Shown piece after piece: positions 46,200 to 56,728 of a stretch of DNA of 64,000 bases. The stretch lies in contig CM076196.1 in assembly GCA_038277395.1 (NCBI GenBank), positions 92,752,236-92,816,235 on the forward strand, written 5' to 3'. The stretch's first letter is position 1. Each line of letters begins with the position of its first letter. The notes beneath the pieces were generated by a model that was given only the letters and a program-made list of their open reading frames with translations, had not been told where the DNA came from and did not search any database. The stretch is from Dryocosmus kuriphilus. Its lineage: Eukaryota > Arthropoda > Insecta > Hymenoptera > Cynipidae. Made by a program: the position numbers and the translations under genes.

Positions 46200-49100
46200 G
46201 TAGGAAGGATTAAACCACGGCCAAACTCACCACCAGTTGGCGAATTTTACCCAAGGTTTTATGAACGATTGAGTACAGATATCAACAAAATAATCAGAAA
46301 AGAACGTTAGTGACTTTCGCGGAAGCTTATTGCAGAGTTTTTGGAGATTTTCGTAAATTAAGTTCAGATTATTTCTGTAAAAAGGAAGGCACGATTACGC
46401 CGTGGAAAAAGATAGCACTAGTTTGCGAATTTCAATCTCGGTGAAATCTTTGAAACCATTTCTTTGAATAAATGTGAGGAACACATGACAGAAGTTTGCA
46501 AATAAAGGTTGTGATTCTTGCGAAAGTTTATTATAACATCTTTAGGAATCTTTGAGAAATTAAACACAGATTATTATTTCTATACAAGAATAGGCACGAT
46601 TAAACTATGGCAAAACTCAACACGAGTTTTGCAAATTTTTCCCACGTTTTCCTCAATCACTGAATACACATGAGGAATACATGGAAAAAATCAGCAACGA
46701 AAATGAGTAACTGTGGACAAAATTTAATTTAGCAATTTTGTGTTCATTTTAGCGGCAACTTTTTAGTAATTAAACCTGGAATACTTCTATAAAAGCGAAA
46801 ACTTGATCAAGACATAGCAAAACTTATCACTAGTTTGCGATTTTTTACCATGGTTTTCTCAGTCATTGAATATAGATGAGGAAGCCATGGCAGAAATCAA
46901 ATAGGCCATATTCGCCAAAACTTAGTCCAGCAATTTTGTGGTTATTTTAGCGGCACCTTTTTGGTAATTAAACTTTGAGTACTTCTGTAAAAATGAAGGC
47001 GCAATTAAATGACAGCAAAACGGACCACAACTATTCGAATTTCACCCGCGGCTTTCTCAATCTTTGAATAAAGGTGAGGAAACCATGGTAGAAATCAGCA
47101 GAGAAAATGGGTGATTTGCGTCAAAATTTAATCTAGAAATTTTCTGGTCCTTTCAGCGGCAATTTTTTAATGAATAAACTTAGGATACCTACTTCTAAGA
47201 AAAATAAGGCACGATTAAACCATGGAAGAAGTCCTCATTAGTTTGCAAATTTCACCCATGGTTTTCCCGTACTATAAATAAAGATAAGGAAACCCTGCAA
47301 GAAGTTTACGCAGAAAGTTGGCGATTTTCGCGAAATTGTATTGCAAAAATTTTGGAATTTATGCGACATATTAAATTTAAGATGTTTCTTTAGAAAAATA
47401 GGCGCGATTAAACTATGGGCATCTTTGAATACATATAGGGAAACCATGGCAGAAATCGAGAAAGAAAACATGTAATTTCAGAAAAAATTTAATCTAGAAA
47501 TTTTCTGCTCATTGTATTTGCAACTTTTTAGTAATTAAACTTAGGATACTCCTGTGAAAAAGAGGGCACAATAAAACCATGGAAGAAGTCATCACTAGTT
47601 TGCAAGCTTCACCCACGGCTTTTTCAATCACTGAATAGAGATGAGGAAAACTACGGCAGAAATCAGCAAAGAAAATAGGTAATTTTCGCCAAAACTTAGT
47701 CTAAAAATGTTGTGATTATTTTAGCGGCATCTTTTTCGTAATTAAAGTTAGAAAACTTCTGTAAAAAGGAAGGTGCAGTTACAACATAGCCAAACGCACT
47801 ACTGGTTTCCGAATTTCACTCATGGTTTTCCTATACTGTAAACATATATGAGGAAACCCTGCAAGAAGTTTGCAAAGGAAGTTGGTGATTCTCGTGAAAT
47901 TGTACTAGAACAACTTTGGACTGTATGCAACATATTAAACTCAGTCTGTTTCTGTAGAAAAATAGTCACGATTAAACCCTTAATCTTAAAAAATGGCCAT
48001 GGTATCCTCACCTTTATTGAAAAATTGGAAAACCCATGCCTGAAGTTCGCAAACTAGTAGCGCGCTTTGTTAGGTTTTAATTGCACGTTCTTTTTTACAG
48101 CAGTATTCTAGGCTTAATTACTAAGAAGATGCCGCTAAAATGACCACAACATTTCTAGGTTAAGCTTTGGTGTTTATTTTCTTTGTTGATTTACGTCATG
48201 ATTTCCTCACCTGTATTCAGAGATTGAAAAAACTGTGAGTGAAATTCGCAAGCTAGTTGTGAGTTTTGCTATGCTTTAATTTTGCCTACTTTTCTACAGA
48301 AATATCTTAAGTTTAATATTTAGCATAAGTTCCAAAGTTCCTGCAATACAATTTCGTGAAAATCGTCAAGTTTCTGTGCAAACTTAATTGTTTCATCATC
48401 TCTATTTAAAGTATAGGAAAACCATGGGTGAAATTTGTAACCTCATAACGCCTTTTACCATGGTTTAATCGTCTCTTATTTTTCATAGAAGTATGTATCC
48501 TAAGTTTATTTACTGAAAAGGCGCCACTGGAAAGATGAGAAAATTACTAGATTAATTTTTGCGAAAATCCCCTATTTTCTTTGCTGATCTCTGTCATAGT
48601 TTCCTCATCTCTATTCAATTACTGAAGAAACCTTGGATAAAATTCGCAAACTAGTGATGAATTTTGACGCGGTTTTATCGCGCCTTTCTTATCACAGATG
48701 TATCCTAAGTTTAATTACTAAAAAGTTACGAATAGAATGATCACAAAATTGATAGATTAAGTTTTGGCGAAAAGCACCTATTTTCTTTGCTAACATGAGA
48801 AAACCATGGGAAAAAATTGCAAACTGGCGGTGAGTTTTGCTGTGGTTTAACCATGACTTCCTTTTTACAGAAGCATGCTTAGTTCAATTACTAAAAAGGT
48901 TACGCTAAAATGACCATAAAATTGATAGATTAAATTGCGACGAAAATCATCTATTTTCTTCCCTGACTTCTGTCATGGTTTCTTCATCTGTATTCAATGA
49001 TTTAGAAAACCATGAGAAAAATTCGCAAAATGGTGGTGAGTTTTTCTATGGTTTAATCGCGCCTTCCTTTTTACAGAAGTGTTCTAATTTTAATTACTAA

Positions 49101-49800
49101 GAATATGCTGCTAAAATGACCGCAAAATTTCTATATTAAATTTGGACGAAAATCACTTATTTCCTTTGCTGATTTCTGCCATGGTTTGCTCATCTGTATT
49201 CAATGATTTAGAAAACCATCGAAAAAATTCGCAAACCAGTGATAAGTTTTTCCATGGTCTAATCGTGCCTATTTTTGCACAAAAATAATCTGAGTTTAAT
49301 TTCTTAAAGATTCCCAAATTTGTTGTAATAAACTTTCGCGAAAATCACAAACTTAATTTCCAAATTTCGGTCCTGGTTTTCTCACCTTTATTCAAAGATG
49401 TAGTTTCAAAGATTTCACCGTAAGTGAAATTCGAAAACCAGTGCTGACTGTTGCCACGGTTTAATCGCGACTTCTTTTTTAAAGAAGTCTTCTAAGTTTA
49501 ATTATTAAGAAAGTACGATAAAATGTCCACAAAATAACTAGGTTAAACTTTAGATAAAATTTCACATTTCCTTTGCTGATTTCGGTCACGGTTCCTTCAC
49601 CTGTATTCAATGATTGACACAACCAGGGGAATAATCTGAAAGGGATTTAATCGTGCCTACTTTTTGTATAGAAATAACCTGAATTGCATTTCTGAACACT
49701 CTAAAATATTCTGCAATAAGCTTCTGTGAAAATCACTAAAGTTCTTTAATGATTTCTCTGCTGATATCTGTATTCAACGATTGATAAAGCCGTGGATGAA
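46200..49800. repeat. Head-to-head satellite array, about 195-bp units
   Basis: About nine diverged units read in plus orientation from about 46208 to 47985 (anchor GCACGATTAAACCATGG; unit starts near 46208, 46389, 46574, 46803, 46999, 47209, 47402, 47567 and 47772), followed by about nine in minus orientation to about 49800 (anchor GGTTTAATCGCGCC; near 48073, 48275, 48463, 48675, 48845, 49055, 49255, 49465 and 49645). Two unit types alternate irregularly: one with a TTTAGCGGCAACTTTTTAG block, one with a CGCGAAATTKTATTGCA block. The type order is not mirrored in the two halves. No coding content. Confidence 0.82.
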
Positions 49801-50925
49801 TGATTTCAATGAGAAGGTATAAGCTTTATGTGAAAACTGACTTTCGCGAATTTCATGAAAGCTCCACGTTTCGTGACCCCCTGAATCCGAAAAAACATGT
49901 TTTACGTTGGTGTCTGTCGCTTGTCGTTGTCGCTGTTGTCTGTTAGCACGATAACTTTTGAAGGACTAATCGGATTGGCTTGCTCTTTGGCATACTTCCT
50001 TAAGGCGTAAACACTAAGGACAAATTCGTTAACCAGCGGTTTTTGACCAACGGTTCTGGTTTTATCCTTCATAGGTAAATTCTTTCTAAAAATGAAAAAT
50101 TCAAATTTCCCGACAAAGTATGCAAGATACGAAGAAAATGATAAGAAACAAAGATGTTCATCTCAAAGAAACCTGCATATATGTTTTCGATCATTTTTTC
50201 GTAAAGACGCATAGTTTTGGTTATTCGTAAAATGTATGAATTTTCTCTACACCATGTTTGATACAACACATATTTTTTGTTTTAATGGTCAGCAATGTTA
50301 TTAATAAAAATCAAGAATTCAATTTTCCCACCGAACTATGCGAGATATGAAAAAAATTTTAAGAAGCAGAGTTGTTTATTTCAAAAAGATATACAAATTT
50401 TCTTTATAACTTTTTTTAGAAAACGTATGGTTTATGTTTTAATCGTGAAAAATGTTACTAATAATAATGAATTCAATTTTCCGTTGAAACCATGCGAAGT
50501 GTGATATTTGTCCAGGGGAAAAATTATTCATCTCAAAAAGGTTTATATATTTTCTTCAGACCATTTTTTGATAGGACTCATAGTTTTTGTTTTAATCGTG
50601 AAAAATGTTACTAAAAACATAAAGAAAATTGTTTTCATTCAAACCGCAAAAGAAGTGTCACGTTTTGGACAAACTTTATTCGAGTGGGAAGCGCGAGACA
50701 TGCGATGGAATGTATTTGTTAAAGCTGAAAGAGCTTTAACAAAAAATTCAGAATTACCAAATTACACTGGTCAATAGTCGGATCTTCAATTTTCAAAGTT
50801 TCATACGCACAGATATAGGGGGATGTACAAACACTGTGCGCTTACCGCGAGGTAAGTAACGTGTCGAGCGCAAAGCGCGAGTTCCGACGAATGCGTGCCC
50901 TAGGCGCGCTCATATTTTCTGCATT
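49800..50925. repeat. Helitron-like noncoding repeat, copy C
   Basis: Third copy of the family: GAGAAGGTATAAGCTTTATGTG start, CACGTTTCGTGACCCCCTGAATCC, GTTTTACGTTGGTGTCTG, TTGTCGTTGTCGC, internal units of about 140 bp (50080-50640) and a CGAGCGCAAAGCGCGAG hairpin (about 50865) followed by GGCGCGCTCAT. The first 250 bp are closest to copy B. It ends before AT/GCATGCATA simple sequence at 50930-50985. Confidence 0.6.
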
Positions 50926-51189
50926 TTTTTTGCATGCATACATATATGCATGCATATATACATATTTTTTGCATACATATATATCCTAAGTTCAAGTTTC
51001 GAAAACGTGTCTACAAAATGACACTCAAATTATAAAAAAATGTTATCCAAGTTCTCCCAGAGTGTCAGAAACATATCTTCATTTACGACGTTAGTTGAGT
51101 TTTCAACCATGCATCAGACCTGGAAATGATTCAGCCTTATTAAAATCAGTCTAAGTTCCAAGAATAATGAATTAAAGTGAGTCATATCA

Positions 51190-51480
51190 CTTTTCCCTCT
51201 TGTAAAATTCCGTATGGCTAACAGTTCCTGAATCAAAACTCAAAATCTAACCTCGAAAATCTCAAAATAATCAGATATTGAAAAACAATAATTTTTCAGG
51301 GTTGTGCTCGAGAAATTCAATCACTTTCCCCTCTTCTAAAATTCCGTACAGCTAACAGTCCCTGAATGAAAAATCAAAATCTAAACTCAAAAATCTCAAA
51401 ATAATTAAATACTGGAAAACAGAAATTTTGCTGGGTTGTGCTCAAGAAATGCAATCACTTTTCCCTCTTGTAAAATTCGG
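51190..51480. repeat. Outer sub-repeats of the palindrome, left arm
   Basis: Two units of about 140 bp share CACTTTTCCCTCTTGTAAAA, TTCCGTAYGGCTAACAG, CCTGAAT, AATCTCAAAATAAT and a CAGGGTTGTGCTCRAGAAAT ending. The right arm has two full units and a partial third (59822-60180), so copy number differs between arms. Confidence 0.75.
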
Positions 51481-51905
51481 CTGAATGTCTGTAAAATTAG
51501 TCAGTAATCGAAAGGCCATGGTGGTTTGTGTCCTTGCTAAAATTAAATTCAGTCCGTAATCAAATTACGGCGGGTTGCTAAATATAGGTTTCAGGGGCAG
51601 GGTTTTGTTTCAAGCTAACCGTTTGTAAAACCACATTGCGGCGGAAGGGTTCTGTTCCAGGCTAAATGTCTGAAAAATTAATCAGTAATCGAAAGTCGAT
51701 GATGGTTCGTGTCCGTGCTAAAATACATGCTGAATGTCTGCAAAATTAGTTAGTAACCAGCTGGTGATGGTGGTTCATGTCCGGACAAAATGTTTGTAAA
51801 AACAGCCATTTACCAACAGACGATAATGATGGTTCGCGCCTGAGCTAAAATGTCATTCATTCAGTAACTAAATATGGTGGGTTGCTGACATTGGACTTCT
51901 GTTAC
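51481..51905. repeat. Second sub-repeat block, left arm
   Basis: Several imperfect units with GGCTGAATGTCTGTAAAATTAG, CAGTAATCGAAAG and GATGGTGGTTYRTGTCC, interleaved with GGCGGGTTGCT and GGTTTTGTTTCAAGCTAA. It is mirrored at about 59390-59820. Confidence 0.7.
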
Positions 51906-54476
51906 GACTTGGAGTATTTATGGTGTACACAGAACCTTCTAGAACTTAAAGGTAAAGATGGAGATATAATAATAAACAAAGATAGTACGTACGTTAGTTG
52001 AGGATATATACAAATACATTGTTTCGATACGTTTCTAGAAAATTCTATAGGTAGCCACCCAAAATAATAGTAATAATAATAATAATAATCCCAGGTTAAA
52101 TAAAACACTGTAATATCAGAATGCATTTTATTGAAAAAGAAATATGAAAGTTAAGTATGTAATATAGTATGTATCAACATTCTCAAAGCTTGAGATAAAA
52201 GGTGACATGCATTTTATTAACAGGTTTCACACTCGCTCTTCTTTAAACGCCTAAATTTCTCTCTCTCTCTCTCTCTCTCTCTCTTCTTTTTAGAAATAGC
52301 AATTTATCTATTATGATTTGAAGAACTAGCCTGAAAAAATACAAAAGGAAGTCACTCCGTTCTTCGCAGGTTGCAGTTATTTCGCCTGAAAGATATTTTA
52401 CTTACTTGTTGAAAAATGTTAAGCTCTATAATCAAAGTAGGACTTACGTTTTCCAAAATCTTTCAAAATATTACATCATATCCCCCAAAATTCTATAACG
52501 TCATTTGAGAGATTAATAATGTGATTCTTGGGAAAAGGGTTCATGTCCATGCTAAATAGAACATAATTAGAAAAGCAATTGTACAGCTCAGAATATGCAA
52601 AAAAAAATAATTTAAAGTCATTTCTGTGTATTTGCGAGATCTCCCATAATGTGATTTGAGACACTAAAATAAGTGTATCATGCTTAACCTACTCCGGATG
52701 TCACACAAAATATGACGTCGGCTTCCTGTCAACAAATATCAAAGACAAATTCGCTAAGGAATTAGATAATGAAAAAGCAAAGAGATAACTGGAGATGAGT
52801 GACGCATACTCTTGGAATGTATAAACAGTAAACTTGCTGATAAATTCAAAGACCTACGAATGTAAGTCTTAGGTTTTACGAAATTCTTTGAAAAATATTA
52901 CAACATATCCCCTAAAGTGCTATAGCATAGATTTAAAATGTTTTATGTAATGCGTTTGTCAGTAATAATCGAAGAGTGAACCTGTTCTAGAAATCTGAAT
53001 TATTTATCCAACTATTATGAGAAGCATCAAATCCTTACCTATTTACAAACGGTTTCTTTCGCAGCTTTTATTACCTTTTTCCGACAGATAAATATCGAAA
53101 TGTTTAACTTTTGAAAGTGCTTCTAAGTAACTAATTCAATATTTCTTATTTGATTTTACTATAAATAACTCTGTTGTCCAATCTGGATGCATGAAATTTC
53201 CCGAAACTTGTTTATATTTACTGAGGAGGAAGAGGAGGTTGTATTTAAATAAAATACTCAAAATTTGCATTCAGTGGTAACAAGCCCTACATGATCAGTT
53301 ACAGAAAACTCTAAAACTGAAATGAGTCTCTTACATTTTTCCTTCTATAATAACCAAAATGAGTTCTTTTAAAAAACATTAAGGTGAATTACATATAATA
53401 AACAAGTACTTATAATGTTTAAAATTCACATTCAGTTTGATTAATAGAAAAGCATTGCACACTTTTTACCATGCTGGGTCTATTTTATCAGTTTTTATAA
53501 ACTAACGAGATAAAATTTACAATCAAATATATAACATGTTTCAATTCTACTATTGGAAATAATAAACTATCTTTTAAACTGTTAAAGAATCATGTAATAA
53601 AAATCCTATTTAATAACACCAGCATCTATTATTACATTAAGATTGGAATTATTTCAATGCGTTATTTCTGTTTCAGGTACGAGTAACCGCAGCCTATCTA
53701 CTAAATAAATCATCTACATAAATTTTACAACCCACTGTAAGCAACTTTGAAATAATCTTTAACACAACAGAGTTATATGTTGAAAATACAATTCGTTTGA
53801 CTGATACCTTGTAATAATAAGATGATTAATGAAGTATTGAAGATGTGAAAATCAAACATTGACAATGAAAAAATATTTTTCTTAGGTCAACATTGAACTC
53901 TGGTTAAAATAAATCGAGTTCAAGAGATAAAAAGGCAAACTAGATGAATAATGAAAAGATTTGTACTATTGATTCATATACAAATTAGACAAAATGATTG
54001 ATTTCTTGCATACAAGTACAAAGAATTCTTTGCAGTGATATTAAAACCGAAATTAACCTCAGTTAACGATTAAAATATATATGGAAGAGGAGATGGTAGT
54101 TTTGGTAAGAGTTTGGGAGGATCATTTTTTAGTTGAAACTAATAGATACTGAAAAATGTTGGATTCAATTATTACACACCCTAAATTATATGTTACAGCT
54201 CTAAAAGATGAGCTAATCCTCTCTTGCACTAACTAAAATTAATTCAGGTGAGCGGAGTGAAGAAGAAATGCACATACATTTTCAAAATTATATTTATTTA
54301 ATTTATTGCATTATAGTAAATTTAAAGAACTACATATAACATTTTACATATATGTGATTCTTAAGTTATAAATACAGGAAACGTTCAATCCAATAATTCA
54401 AATGTTAACTCAACAATTAGAAATATTGAACCAGCTATTGTTAGTGTTTTTACACCAATTAATAAGAATATTGTCA

Positions 54477-55166
54477 TTAAATAATGCCAGCCTCTGTTAG
54501 GTCTTTAATGATTGCAATTATTTCAAGCGACTTATTTCTGCTTCCAGTTGATTGGGATTGCAAAAGTGAGCACACTCGATCTACCAATTCATTCAGATCT
54601 TCCCAGTAATATGAAAATTTGTCTCTATTTCATATTGAGAAGAAAAGTCACTCTCAGCGTCATCTTCATCACCATCATCCTTATTTTCATTATTGTCTCC
54701 CACATCCATATTTGCATTATTACCACTATCATCAGCATCATTATTAATTGTCACGAATGTTGAATTATCATGTTGATCAATCTCTTCTTCTTTCATCTTC
54801 ATGTTCTGATTCTAATTTTCGTTCCTTCACTTGTGACTTCAATTCAGGTTTAACCTTCTGAGTCATGCCCACAGTTTTCCTTGATGGAGAAGAATGGAGT
54901 TCGACTTCTTCTTGAATATCTCGATCCTCATTAGGTTTCAAATTTTTCTGCTTTCGATGAATTGCGTTATTAGTCATTCTATTCTATTTGTTGCTGTTTT
55001 GAATTGTTCTTATAGCTTCAGACACCTTTGCAATTTTTCGAGAGCCTCTCTCATCATCATCATGATCATACACACAACTCTTCGCTGTGCAAGAGTGTTT
55101 TGGATGTCTTTTTAAATTATCGAGCCTTGAATAAACTTTTGAGCAATTTGGACATGTGGAAGTCAT
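54477..55166 (-). pseudogene. C2H2 zinc-finger/acidic protein, left-arm copy
   Basis: 690 nt from ATG (55166) to the TAA shared with the other arm. Residues 1-25: TSTCPNCSKVYSRLDNLKRH followed by PKH, a C2H2 finger with CxxC, 12 spacing residues, HxxH. Then a basic region (RKIAKV, NNAIHRKQKNLK), a KPELKSQVK block and an Asp/Asn-rich acidic tract. Lesions: a CAG-to-TAG nonsense codon at 54984-54986 and two frameshifts (near 54790 and 54600). The finger itself is intact here. An upstream in-frame ATG at 55199 exists. DNA binding is inferred from the finger; the role is unknown. Confidence 0.72.
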
Positions 55167-55223
55167 TTTGTCACCGCCACAACATGAATGAATATTCATT
55201 CAACAGTGCCGAGTTTATATCCT

Positions 55224-55305
55224 GAGGAGGAGGAGGAGGAGGAGGATGAGGAGGAGGAGAAGGAGGAGGAGGAGGAGGAGGAGGAGGAGGAGGAGGAGGA
55301 GGAGG
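55224..55305. repeat. (GGA)n triplet run, left arm
   Basis: About 82 bp of AGG/GGA with few interruptions. The mirrored (TCC)n in the right arm (55950-55983) is only about 34 bp, as expected from slippage. Confidence 0.9.
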
Positions 55306-55379
55306 TGGATGAGGGTTATGATGAGGAGGAAGAGTATGAGATGGACATTGAATCGATGTGAAATAAATGTTGAACCGAT

Positions 55380-55925
55380 GTCAAACCAAAGTTGAATAAA
55401 CGTTAAGCCTACGTTAATTCAACGTCGGTTCAAAGATGGTTCAACGTTGGTTCAGCATTGTTTCAACATTGCACAAAGTTGATTCAACATTGCATAAAAA
55501 TTGATTACATATATGACTTGTCAAGACTAACTACTTTACATTTACTTTATTGACACGTTTCTTGATTACTTTTTTCCACAAGGTATACGTCTGGATACAA
55601 GCACAATGACTATCAAAACAAAACTATCGCTGGCGCATTCTCTGAACAGGAACTTTTCAAAGTGAAGTATCCAGAAGTATACCTCGTGGAAAAAAGTAAT
55701 CAACAAACGTGTCAATAAAGTATACGTAAAGTGGTTAGGCTTGACAAATCAGATATGTAATCAATTTTTGTGCAATGTTGAATCAGCTCTGTACAATGTT
55801 GAACCAACGTTGAACCAGCGTTGAACCATCTTTGAACCAACGTTGAATTAACGTTGGTTTAACGTTTATTCAACTTTGGTTTGACGTCGGATCAACATTT
55901 GTTCAACATCGACTCAATGTCCTCC
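55380..55925. repeat. Palindrome centre with AACGTT/GTTGAACC reiterations
   Basis: On both sides of the loop (about 55390-55500 and 55765-55920) the words GTTGAACC, AACGTTG, CGTTAATTCAACG and TTGGTTCAACGTT recur about every 10-20 bp in both orientations, giving nested small palindromes. Between them (55500-55765) a TTGATTAC...CACGTTT and ATACCTYGTGGAAAAAAGTAATC stem closes on the 65-nt loop. The arrangement resembles an iteron or hairpin-end region rather than coding DNA. Confidence 0.65.
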
Positions 55926-55949
55926 TCATACGTTTCCTCCTCATCATAC

Positions 55950-55983
55950 CCCCTCCTCCTCCTCCTCCTCCTCCTCCTCCTCA
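55950..55983. repeat. (TCC)n triplet run, right arm
   Basis: Counterpart of the left-arm GGA run, contracted. Confidence 0.9.
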
Positions 55984-56039
55984 GGATATAAGCTCTGCAC
56001 CGATCAACAAACAGTCATTCATGTTGTGGCAGTGACAAA

Positions 56040-56728
56040 ATGACTTCCACATGTCCAAATTGCTCAAAAGTTTATTCAAGGCTTGATAATTTAAAAAGAC
56101 ATCCAAAAACTCTTGCACGGAAAAGAATCGTGTGTATGATGATAATGATGATGAGAGAGGCTTTCGAAAAATTGCAAAGGTGTCCAAAGATATAAGAACA
56201 AATCAAAACAGCCACAAACAGAATAGAACGACTAATAACGCAATTCACCGAAAGCAGAAAAATTTGAAATCTAATGAGGATCGAGATATTCAAGAAGAAA
56301 TCGAACTACATTCTCCTCCACTAAAGAAACTTGTGAGCATTAGTCAGAAGGTTAAACCTGAATTGAAGTCACAAGTGAAGAAGCGAAAGTTAGAATCAGA
56401 ACATGAAGATGAAAAAGAAGAATTTGATCAACATGATAATTCAACATTCGTGACAATCAATAATAATGCTGATGATGGTGGTAATAATGCAAATATGGAT
56501 CAGGGTGATAATAACGAAGATGAGGATGATGGTGATGAAGATGACTCTGAAAGTGTCTTTTTCTCTCAATATGAAAGAGAGTCAAAGTTTTCAGATGACT
56601 GGGAAGATCCGAATGAATTGGTAGATCGAATGTGCTCACTTTTACAATCCCAATCAACTGGAAGCAGAAATAAGTCGCTTGAAATAATTGCAACCATTAA
56701 AGACCTAAGAGAGGCTGGCATTATTTAA
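56040..56728 (+). pseudogene. C2H2 zinc-finger/acidic protein, right-arm copy
   Basis: 689 nt, one base shorter than the left copy. The ATG and finger (STCPNCSKVYSRLDNLKRH) are present, but a 1-nt deletion at about 56105 in an A-run shifts the frame. From 56132 the original frame is open for 198 codons to TAA. It shows a basic region with NNAIHRKQKNLKSNEDRD, SQKVKPELKSQVKKRKLE, an acidic Asp/Asn tract (NNEDEDDGDEDDSE), and a conserved-looking C-terminus VDRMCSLLQSQSTGSRNKSL with IIATIKDLREAGII. The damage is different from the left copy, so both decayed independently after the duplication. It resembles small zinc-finger accessory proteins of multicopy elements; family not proven. Confidence 0.75.

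Noticed and set aside
46200..49800. CRISPR-like array
   Set aside because: Units are about 195 bp, diverged along their whole length, without short exact repeats and unique spacers; eukaryotic context.
54512..54763. Plus-strand frame rich in Ile and His across the left-arm zinc-finger gene
   Set aside because: Antisense of the acidic Asp/Asn tract; the same false frame occurs in the other arm on the opposite strand.
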